A stretch of DNA of 11,589 bases. It comes from JBMNOZ01 sp050943335 (GTDB lineage Bacteria > Bacillota > Desulfitobacteriia > Desulfitobacteriales > Syntrophobotulaceae). Every line of letters starts with the position of its first letter. Positions within the stretch are counted from its first letter, which is position 1. The notes under the pieces were generated by a model. That model searched no databases. It worked only from the letters and a program-made list of their open reading frames with translations, and was not told the origin of the DNA. Positions 6,330-11,589 of this stretch are shown here, piece after piece. Both the position numbers and the translations under genes were made by a program. The stretch spans positions 1-11,589 of the forward strand of contig JBMNOZ010000030.1 of assembly GCA_050943335.1 (NCBI GenBank), in the 5' to 3' direction.

Positions 6330-8616
6330 AGTAGTAAGAAAAAAAGATAAATTAGCCAGGACAATTAAAAATGAAATTATTGGCATTGTAATCATGGGCC
6401 TTGCTTGCTTGGGATTTGTTATTCTTTTTAGTGAGAATAGCAGTCCAGTAGCGGTCTATTTGGTTCGGTTTTTTAGACTTTTAGCCGGTGATGGAAGTCC
6501 CGGAATTTTTATAATGTTAGGCGTGCTAAGTATAAACTTCATGGCTAAAAATAAAAAGAGTTTCCGTACGCGGATGATAGGTTTTTTCATCTTGTGGCTA
6601 TCTTTTCAAGGATTTATTCATTTAGGGTTTGCTGGTGATTTGGATTCCGCTGGGTTAGTTGATTTCGGAAAGGCTGGAAAAGGCGGGGGCTTAATTGGAG
6701 CAGGTTTGAGCGTTTCCTTATACAGCGTCTTTGATAAAACAGGGAGCTATGTTGTTCTTACAATATTTACAGTAATTGGTTCTATGTTGGCCTTTAATCG
6801 TTCTTTAGTTGAAACAATTGTTGATTTCACTTGTCTTTGTAGGCAAGCTGCTGGGGCGGTAAAAACACAAATAAGCGATTTTTTTAAGGTTTTGGAAAGT
6901 CAAGGGCAGGAAAAGGCCATTAAAAAGAAGGAAAAGCAAAGAATTAAAGAGGAGGAAGCCCGGGCGAAAAAAGAGGCGGCATTTATCGATAAGGATTATG
7001 ACGTTGAAACCATAGACTCACCCCTAGAAGATAGTTTTCTCCAAACGGAAGCAATTGAGTTTGGCCAAAACCTAGATTTCAGTCAGGAATATAATAATGA
7101 GCAGCGAGAAACGGCGATAGAAAAAGAAGAACCTAAACAATCCTTTGCAACTCCCAAAACAAACGAGACTGAAATAACGAAAGCTTACTCCTTACCTCCT
7201 TTACAATTATTGCGCAAACCGATGAAAAAAGGAGGACAAAAGGCTAATAAAAATCTTGTTGATAGTGTTAGGCTTCTGGAGGAAACCCTGGCCAGTTTTG
7301 GGGTTAAAGTGAAAGTAACTCGGGTTATCCAGGGGCCAACGATAACCCGCTTTGAGGTTCAGCCGGCGCCGGGAGTAAAAGTCAGCAAAATAACAAGTTT
7401 GGCCGATGATATCGCTTTAAACCTTGCATCCTCGGATGTGAGAATGGAAGCCCCTATTCCCGGAAAATCAGCAGTGGGTATTGAGGTGCCTAATAGAGAA
7501 GTATCGTTAGTACATCTTCGTGAAGTACTTGAATCTAAGGAGTTTCAAAATTCAAAAAGCAAGCTAAGTGTAGCTTTAGGCAAAGATATTGCCGGCATGC
7601 CGGTTATTTGCGATTTAACGAAAATGCCCCATTTACTTATTGCCGGGGCCACCGGTTCGGGGAAATCTGTGTGCATTAATACCGCAATAGCCAGCATTGT
7701 CTACAAAGCAAAACCAGAGGAAGTAAAGTTGCTTTTGATTGATCCTAAAATGGTAGAATTGACGATTTATAATGGGATCCCTCATTTGATAGCTCCAGTG
7801 GTTACTGAACCGAAGAAAGCAGCCAGTGCTTTAAAATGGATTGTAACGGAGATGGAAACCAGGTATGAACTATTTGCTGCATTAGGTGTCAGGGACATTG
7901 TAAGGTACAATTTTATAGTTAGGGATAAAAAAGATGAATCTCAAAAACAACTTCCTTATATCGTTGTTATTATTGATGAACTTGCTGATTTAATGATGAT
8001 TTCGCCGGTGGATGTGGAAGAAGCGATCTGTCGCCTGGCCCAAATGGCCAGGGCGGCGGGAATTCATTTAATTGTTGCCACCCAAAGGCCGTCGGTGGAT
8101 GTTATAACCGGTTTAATAAAAGCGAATATTCCCTCCCGAATAGCTTTTGCTGTTTCCTCGCAGACCGACTCCAGGACAATTTTAGATACCGGGGGAGCCG
8201 AAAAACTTCTAGGCAGTGGGGATATGCTTTATAATCCCATTGGTTTTAGTAAGCCTCTTCGGGTCCAGGGATGTTTTTTAGGAGATAAAGAAATTAGAAA
8301 CATTGTTAACTATCTTGTTAAACAAGCAAAACCGGAGTATCATGAAATACCGGAGGTTCCTTTACAATCCTCAACCGATTCTGAGCCGGAAGATGAGCTT
8401 TTTTACAAGGCAGCCAATGTCTTTTTTGAGAATAATACGGCTTCGGTATCACTTTTGCAAAGGAAATTAAGGATTGGATATGCCAGGGCAGCCCGTTTGA
8501 TGGATATTATGGAGGACAAAGGGATTGTGGGACAGTATGAAGGTTCAAAACCTAGAGAGCTTTTGATTTCCAAAGGGCAATTTGAACAATTATATGGAAA
8601 ACTAGATAATTCATAA
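6310..8616 (+). CDS. ftsK: DNA translocase FtsK/SpoIIIE
   Basis: This 768-residue septum-anchored, ATP-driven DNA pump moves chromosome ends out of the closing septum or, in spore formers, into the forespore. The N-terminus is highly basic, followed by membrane segments near residues 22-41, 62-78, 88-106 and 127-162. A charged, probably disordered linker covers about 190-310. The RecA-like motor has Walker A 'GATGSGKS' (446-453) and Walker B ending in Asp556-Glu557. A C-terminal winged-helix gamma domain (about 697-765), which reads polar DNA sequences, completes it. The length fits SpoIIIE. The start is GTG 6310 with GGAGGT at 6298-6303. An in-frame TAA at 6304-6306 rules out any longer start. 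One cannot say from sequence alone whether it serves division, sporulation or both; spoIIIE is an equally fair name. Confidence 0.95.
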   Translation: MARKKRKVVRKKDKLARTIKNEIIGIVIMGLACLGFVILFSENSSPVAVYLVRFFRLLAGDGSPGIFIMLGVLSINFMAKNKKSFRTRMIGFFILWLSFQGFIHLGFAGDLDSAGLVDFGKAGKGGGLIGAGLSVSLYSVFDKTGSYVVLTIFTVIGSMLAFNRSLVETIVDFTCLCRQAAGAVKTQISDFFKVLESQGQEKAIKKKEKQRIKEEEARAKKEAAFIDKDYDVETIDSPLEDSFLQTEAIEFGQNLDFSQEYNNEQRETAIEKEEPKQSFATPKTNETEITKAYSLPPLQLLRKPMKKGGQKANKNLVDSVRLLEETLASFGVKVKVTRVIQGPTITRFEVQPAPGVKVSKITSLADDIALNLASSDVRMEAPIPGKSAVGIEVPNREVSLVHLREVLESKEFQNSKSKLSVALGKDIAGMPVICDLTKMPHLLIAGATGSGKSVCINTAIASIVYKAKPEEVKLLLIDPKMVELTIYNGIPHLIAPVVTEPKKAASALKWIVTEMETRYELFAALGVRDIVRYNFIVRDKKDESQKQLPYIVVIIDELADLMMISPVDVEEAICRLAQMARAAGIHLIVATQRPSVDVITGLIKANIPSRIAFAVSSQTDSRTILDTGGAEKLLGSGDMLYNPIGFSKPLRVQGCFLGDKEIRNIVNYLVKQAKPEYHEIPEVPLQSSTDSEPEDELFYKAANVFFENNTASVSLLQRKLRIGYARAARLMDIMEDKGIVGQYEGSKPRELLISKGQFEQLYGKLDNS

Positions 8617-8694
8617 TTGAAATTAAAAGAATGCACAATAGAAGAAGGAATCGAAAACAAGGTTATAGAATAAGGATTTAATTGGGAATTATTG

Positions 8695-8726
8695 CCGCTC
8701 CTAATTGTTTTTGTTACAAAGAGCGG
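8695..8726. repeat. Intergenic hairpin between ftsK and rodZ
   Basis: CCGCTC (8695-8700) pairs with GAGCGG (8721-8726), and inside it TTGT can pair with ACAA. Neither strand has a T-run after the stem, so it is not a standard intrinsic terminator. It lies in the 181-base gap after ftsK, which otherwise shows only weak promoter-like sequence (TATAAA near 8755). It may be an mRNA-stabilising or processing structure. Only the pairing is certain. Confidence 0.45.
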
Positions 8727-8797
8727 AAATGGTGAAGAAATCAGCAACTTAACCTATAAATCTAGAGATATTAAATAAGAAGCAGGTGGTAGAAGTT

Positions 8798-9595
8798 ATG
8801 GCCGGCGAAGGACAAATTCTGCGAAACGCCAGAGAAGAAAAGGGTTGGAGTTATCAAGATGTGGAAAAAGCCCTTAAAATAAGGGTCCGGTATTTACAAG
8901 CTTTGGAGAATGAAGAGTATAATATCTTACCGGGCACAGCTTATACTAAAGGTTTTTTGCGTACCTATGCTAGACATCTGAACTTAGATCCTGAAGAAAT
9001 CATAAGCCTATTTAATGCTTCCAGTGAGGAAGAAAAAGAAAATATCGATCATTTACCATTAAAGCCAATTTCCAACTCCGCAATGTGGTTTAAACCGGCT
9101 ATAATTTTAGTAATGGCTCTTGTCGCTATAGGTATAATATTGGGAATTTATTTTTTTAGTAAAGGCAATAGCGATCCTAAAAATAGCTATAATCCGCCTC
9201 CCTTGCCAAGTTCTCCGGCAGAGGAAAACTCTGAGAGCTTGGAAAATGAAGAATCTCTACCTCCTGAATCCCCTTCTTCTGAAGAGGAGCCTTTTGAGGA
9301 AGAGATTTATAGCGGGATTGTCGCCGAGCTCTCGTTTACACAAGACTGCTGGATGGTGGCGAAAGTAGACGGGCAAACCAAAATAAATGGCATGAATGCC
9401 GCTGGAACATCACAAGTTTTGCAGGGCGAAGAAAGAATTGACTTTATTTCAATAGGTAATGCTGGCGGAGTAGTGTTAAAACTTAATGGAATTGATGTTG
9501 GGCCTATAGGGGCAGCAGGGGAAGTTATTTCCAACTTTTCTCTGACTGAAGAGACTTTAAAAGAATTATCGGCGGGAAATGATATTTTACCTTAA
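8798..9595 (+). CDS. rodZ: RodZ-like membrane-anchored helix-turn-helix protein
   Basis: This 265-residue protein has RodZ layout. An N-terminal HTH_25-type domain (about 5-72) contains 'ILRNAREEKGWSYQDVEKAL' and 'LPGTAYTKGFLRTYARHL'. One membrane segment follows (about 99-121), then an acidic, proline/serine-rich linker (about 130-172). A C-terminal DUF4115-like beta domain runs from about 174 to 260. RodZ links MreB to the cell-wall elongation machinery; in Firmicutes the related YmfM is encoded downstream of spoIIIE, which matches this position. ATG 8798 is chosen because AGGTGG lies at 8785-8790 with a 7-base gap. A GTG at 8786 would add four residues but overlaps that site. The pgsA, cinA and recA genes that often follow in other Firmicutes are absent here. 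Confidence 0.85.
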   Translation: MAGEGQILRNAREEKGWSYQDVEKALKIRVRYLQALENEEYNILPGTAYTKGFLRTYARHLNLDPEEIISLFNASSEEEKENIDHLPLKPISNSAMWFKPAIILVMALVAIGIILGIYFFSKGNSDPKNSYNPPPLPSSPAEENSESLENEESLPPESPSSEEEPFEEEIYSGIVAELSFTQDCWMVAKVDGQTKINGMNAAGTSQVLQGEERIDFISIGNAGGVVLKLNGIDVGPIGAAGEVISNFSLTEETLKELSAGNDILP

Positions 9596-9599
9596 TGTT

Positions 9600-9620
9600 T
9601 TAGTTTTATATTAAAACTAA
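9600..9620. repeat. AT-rich inverted repeat after rodZ
   Basis: TTAGTTTT (9600-9607) and AAAACTAA (9613-9620) are perfect complements around a five-base loop, just after the rodZ stop codon. The stem is almost all A-T and no T-run follows, so termination would be weak. It could be a poor terminator or an operator near the regulator gene downstream. No clear promoter was found in the rest of the gap up to 9738. Confidence 0.4.
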
Positions 9621-9738
9621 GACCCTGTCGCACAATCTTGCTTAAGAAAATCTTCACTATAGCTACTATTCAAATCCTGGGCTCAAACAGATCTATTTAC
9701 GATAAGTGGATTTATCGGAGACAGGAGGAGACGAAGTT

Positions 9739-11319
9739 ATGAAATTAAGTTCGAGCATCCTCGTGGATTGTTTGCGGGAAAGGTTTGAGATAGTTAAAGA
9801 AAACTTAAAAAGTGAAGAACGATTATTCGATCAAGTCCTCCTCATTGGCCAGAAGACTCTTTTTGAAGACGGAAAAGTGTACGTCGCTAAAGGAACAGAC
9901 CTGCCTAAAAAACCTTTTTTTGGAGGGTATTGTGCTATAGTCAGCCTTGGTGCTGCTGATCGGTGTTATTTGGCTGCCACTTGTGATTACATTGAACTGC
10001 CGGAAAATAGTTTAGTCGCGGAAGTGCTCAATTGCATTCAGGGGGCGTTTAATAAGTATTTAACATGGCACAAACAGTTGAATGATATGTTGTTGAGCGG
10101 TAAAAGTATTCAGGATATGCTGGAAGCATCTTTGCCGATTTTTGAAAACCCAATTTATTTTCATGATCGGGATTACCGGTTTATTGCCTATGTAGAGGGC
10201 CCTGATTTACCTGGACCGGTAGATGTCTATGGTATCCGGGAAAACAACGGTCGACTCTCTCCCGAAGAGGTGAACCTACTGCGAAGAACACCGGGATTTG
10301 AAAAGACCTTTGAAACAACGAAGACTATTTACTATACTGATAAAGGAAATTATAACTATATTTACAACAATATACGAGTAAATGGAAAATTCCAGGGCCG
10401 AATATTTGTCACGGAACGGGTTCGCCCCATTAAGAGGGGCGATTACGCTCTACTTGATGAACTCTCCCGTTTGATCGAAATAACCTTTTTTAACCGTTAT
10501 TTTATTTATGCCGGCCGCTATCGAACTTTGGAACAGCAGTTGGTTAGAATGCTGGATGAAGAGCCCTACGATATGAATGCTTTAAGAGAGGGAATGGAAG
10601 AACTTAATTGGGGCCGATACGACTCTTACTTTTGCTTTCAAATCCAAATGCAGAAAGTGGATACCAGCCTGAATACTATTGTTAGTACTTGCGAGCTGAT
10701 TGAATCTAAGCTTAAAGGTTGCTATACTTTCCCATACAAAAATAATATCGCCGGGATTGTATTTATTGGGCGATGGGAAGATAAACGTTTTTCCGAGCTA
10801 TCCCGTGTTTTGTCTATCCTCGAGAATCTTGGCTTGTATGCTGGCGTTAGTTTAATGTTTAGTGATATTTTCAATTTCCCAAAATATTATGATCAAACGG
10901 GGAAGGCTTTAAAATATGGAATTAGAAAGGATAAGGAACAAAGAATCCATTTCTTTGAGGATTATTCTTTTTTGTATATGCTTGATTGTTGTATCAATCA
11001 AATGTCTCCCGGTATGTTATGTCCTCCTAAACTCCAAAAACTAATTGAATACGATAAGAAAAACTCGACCTCTTATGTATCTACCCTGCGTGTGTACCTG
11101 GAAAATGAGTCTCGACCAGCAAAAGCAATCAAAAAGCTTTTTATTCATCGAAGTACTTTTGTTTATCGCCTGGAGAGGATTAAAGAGATTATGGGGGTAG
11201 ACCTCGAAGACAATACGACTAGACTTCATTTTCTTCTCGCTTTCCAATTGTTTGATAGGTATAAAGAGGTTAATCATCGTTTTACAAATGATATTCCGGA
11301 AAATTTTCTGCCTTTATAG
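9739..11319 (+). CDS. PucR/CdaR family transcriptional regulator
   Basis: This 526-residue regulator ends in a PucR-type helix-turn-helix domain (about 440-505). It contains 'LRVYLENESRPAKAIKKLFI' and 'HRSTFVYRLERIKEIMGVDL', the pattern shared by PucR and CdaR proteins. The middle (about 270-400) fits the degenerate GGDEF-like domain seen in CdaR relatives. The N-terminal part (about 1-260) looks like ligand-sensing domains, with a PAS/GAF-like 'PIYFHDRDYRFIAY' near 135-148. No membrane segment is present. ATG 9739 is chosen because GGAGGAG at 9724-9730 lies 8 bases upstream. A GTG at 9706 would add eleven residues that span that site. It stands alone before a terminator. The next gene, on the same strand, is a plausible target. 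Family members respond to small metabolites such as purines, sugar acids or aromatics; the ligand here is unknown. Confidence 0.85.
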   Translation: MKLSSSILVDCLRERFEIVKENLKSEERLFDQVLLIGQKTLFEDGKVYVAKGTDLPKKPFFGGYCAIVSLGAADRCYLAATCDYIELPENSLVAEVLNCIQGAFNKYLTWHKQLNDMLLSGKSIQDMLEASLPIFENPIYFHDRDYRFIAYVEGPDLPGPVDVYGIRENNGRLSPEEVNLLRRTPGFEKTFETTKTIYYTDKGNYNYIYNNIRVNGKFQGRIFVTERVRPIKRGDYALLDELSRLIEITFFNRYFIYAGRYRTLEQQLVRMLDEEPYDMNALREGMEELNWGRYDSYFCFQIQMQKVDTSLNTIVSTCELIESKLKGCYTFPYKNNIAGIVFIGRWEDKRFSELSRVLSILENLGLYAGVSLMFSDIFNFPKYYDQTGKALKYGIRKDKEQRIHFFEDYSFLYMLDCCINQMSPGMLCPPKLQKLIEYDKKNSTSYVSTLRVYLENESRPAKAIKKLFIHRSTFVYRLERIKEIMGVDLEDNTTRLHFLLAFQLFDRYKEVNHRFTNDIPENFLPL

Positions 11320-11369
11320 CAGGTTGAAATTAGGTAGATAATTAGTTTTTTTATGGCAAAAGAAAGGAG

Positions 11370-11407
11370 CTCTAAACCGTTAGTGGTCAAGGTTTAGAGT
11401 TTTTTAT
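11370..11407 (+). terminator. Terminator of the pucR-type regulator gene
   Basis: CTCTAAACC (11370-11378) and GGTTTAGAG (11391-11399) form a perfect nine-base stem with a 12-base loop. A T-run follows at 11400-11405. It lies 50 bases after the regulator stop codon and separates it from the next gene. Confidence 0.85.
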
Positions 11408-11426
11408 ATTTAAAAATAGGCTTCTT

Positions 11427-11447
11427 TTGTATGCCATAATCGTACAA
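11427..11447. promoter_or_regulatory. Candidate operator: imperfect inverted repeat TTGTATG-N7-CGTACAA
   Basis: The arms TTGTATG (11427-11433) and CGTACAA (11441-11447) match at six of seven positions. A further TGTACAA half-site lies at 11488-11494, over the possible -10 box of the next gene. Repeated half-sites upstream of a gene that follows a transcription regulator suggest an operator. Symmetry is visible; binding by the neighbouring PucR-type protein is inference. Confidence 0.3.
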
Positions 11448-11465
11448 ATTGATTAAGAGAACCAA

Positions 11466-11495
11466 TTATATAAATTTTTATCGATAGTGTACAAT
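11466..11495 (+). promoter_or_regulatory. Possible promoter of the downstream gene
   Basis: TACAAT at 11490-11495 matches the -10 consensus at five of six positions. The -35 candidate TTATAT (11466-11471, 18-base spacing) is weak. Initiation near 11502 would place the hairpin at 11522-11584 inside the leader. A weaker alternative is TTGATT (11449-11454) with TAAATT (11471-11476). A poor -35 box is compatible with an activated promoter. Confidence 0.3.
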
Positions 11496-11521
11496 TAAGT
11501 TCGCAAAAGTAAAAAGGAAAA

Positions 11522-11584
11522 ACCATCGGCAACTCCGAAAATGGTAAGTGATGAGCAAACCAGAAAGGAGTTTTAACCGATGGT
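11522..11584 (+). promoter_or_regulatory. Leader hairpin hiding the ribosome site and start codon
   Basis: Three stacked complementary blocks fold the leader into one long hairpin. ACCATCGG (11522-11529) pairs with CCGATGGT (11577-11584), which includes the ATG. AACTCC (11531-11536) pairs with GGAGTT (11567-11572), which includes the Shine-Dalgarno sequence. TGGT (11542-11545) pairs with ACCA (11559-11562). Purine-only internal loops, GAAAA and GAAA, separate the last two, and the apical loop is 13 bases. The fold would block translation initiation unless opened by a ligand, protein, temperature or upstream translation. It matches no riboswitch class I recognise. The pairing is seen directly; regulation is inferred. 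Confidence 0.55.
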
Positions 11585-11589
11585 CTACT
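11580..11589 (+). CDS. Start of an unidentified gene, cut by the window end
   Basis: ATG at 11580 is preceded by AAAGGAG at 11564-11570 with a 9-base gap, a good start signal. Only the first three codons (Met-Val-Tyr) are in the window, so the product cannot be named. It follows a terminator and a possible promoter, so it starts a new transcription unit. Its ribosome site and start codon lie in the 3' arm of the leader hairpin. Confidence 0.6.

Noticed and set aside
8403..8747. A 114-codon reverse-strand open frame over the end of ftsK
   Set aside because: It is antisense to the conserved gamma domain of ftsK, has no recognisable domain, and its residue composition looks like a reverse-complement shadow.
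9601..9738. Promoter for the PucR-type regulator, e.g. TTGCTT with TATAGC
   Set aside because: The spacing between the boxes is 14 bases, too short for a standard sigma-A promoter.
11546..11558. GTGATGA in the apical loop as a C-box/k-turn element
   Set aside because: No matching CUGA partner strand is present, so a k-turn cannot be formed from what is visible.
11521..11589. Resemblance of the GCAAACC and ACCGATGG segments to a c-di-GMP-I (GEMM) riboswitch
   Set aside because: The order and spacing of the conserved GEMM blocks are not met, and the same bases are better explained by the simple long hairpin that hides the start codon.

Overview
The window looks like chromosomal DNA from an anaerobic, probably spore-forming Firmicute of the Peptococcaceae (Desulfosporosinus/Desulfitobacterium-like). 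This placement is an inference. It rests on a moderately AT-rich composition, strong AGGAGG-type ribosome binding sites, TTG and GTG starts, a cytoplasmic molybdopterin oxidoreductase with a small Fe-S partner, an EcsAB transporter and an FtsK/SpoIIIE gene followed by a RodZ-type gene. All recognised genes are on the + strand.

Layout. (1) 1-187: a very strong intrinsic terminator, probably closing an unseen upstream gene, then the leader of the first operon. (2) 188-2961: a two-gene redox module, made of a DMSO-reductase-family molybdenum/tungsten enzyme and a short [4Fe-4S] electron-transfer protein, closed by a terminator. (3) 2995-5000: a promoter and the ecsA-ecsB ABC transporter pair, whose genes overlap. 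(4) 5083-6217: a promoter and the azlC-azlD branched-chain amino acid exporter, overlapping by four bases. (5) 6258-8616: a possible tiny upstream ORF and the ftsK/spoIIIE DNA translocase. (6) 8798-9595: a rodZ-like membrane-anchored HTH protein. (7) 9739-11407: a PucR/CdaR-type regulator and its terminator. (8) 11408-11589: the leader and first three codons of another gene. Its ribosome binding site and start codon are both paired in a long predicted hairpin.

How the genes fit together. The oxidoreductase and Fe-S protein probably form one soluble complex. Neither has a Tat signal or membrane anchor, so the substrate is expected to be handled in the cytoplasm. EcsAB, AzlCD, FtsK and RodZ are conserved envelope, transport and chromosome-segregation functions, and nothing here ties them to the redox module. 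The PucR-type regulator may control the gene that follows it, because the intervening DNA holds repeated half-sites.

No tRNA, rRNA, CRISPR array, insertion sequence or prophage gene was recognised, and no stretch longer than 300 bases lacks a gene. The points most worth a second look are the leader hairpin at 11522-11584 and the oxidoreductase's Fe-S motif, which has only three of the usual four cysteines.
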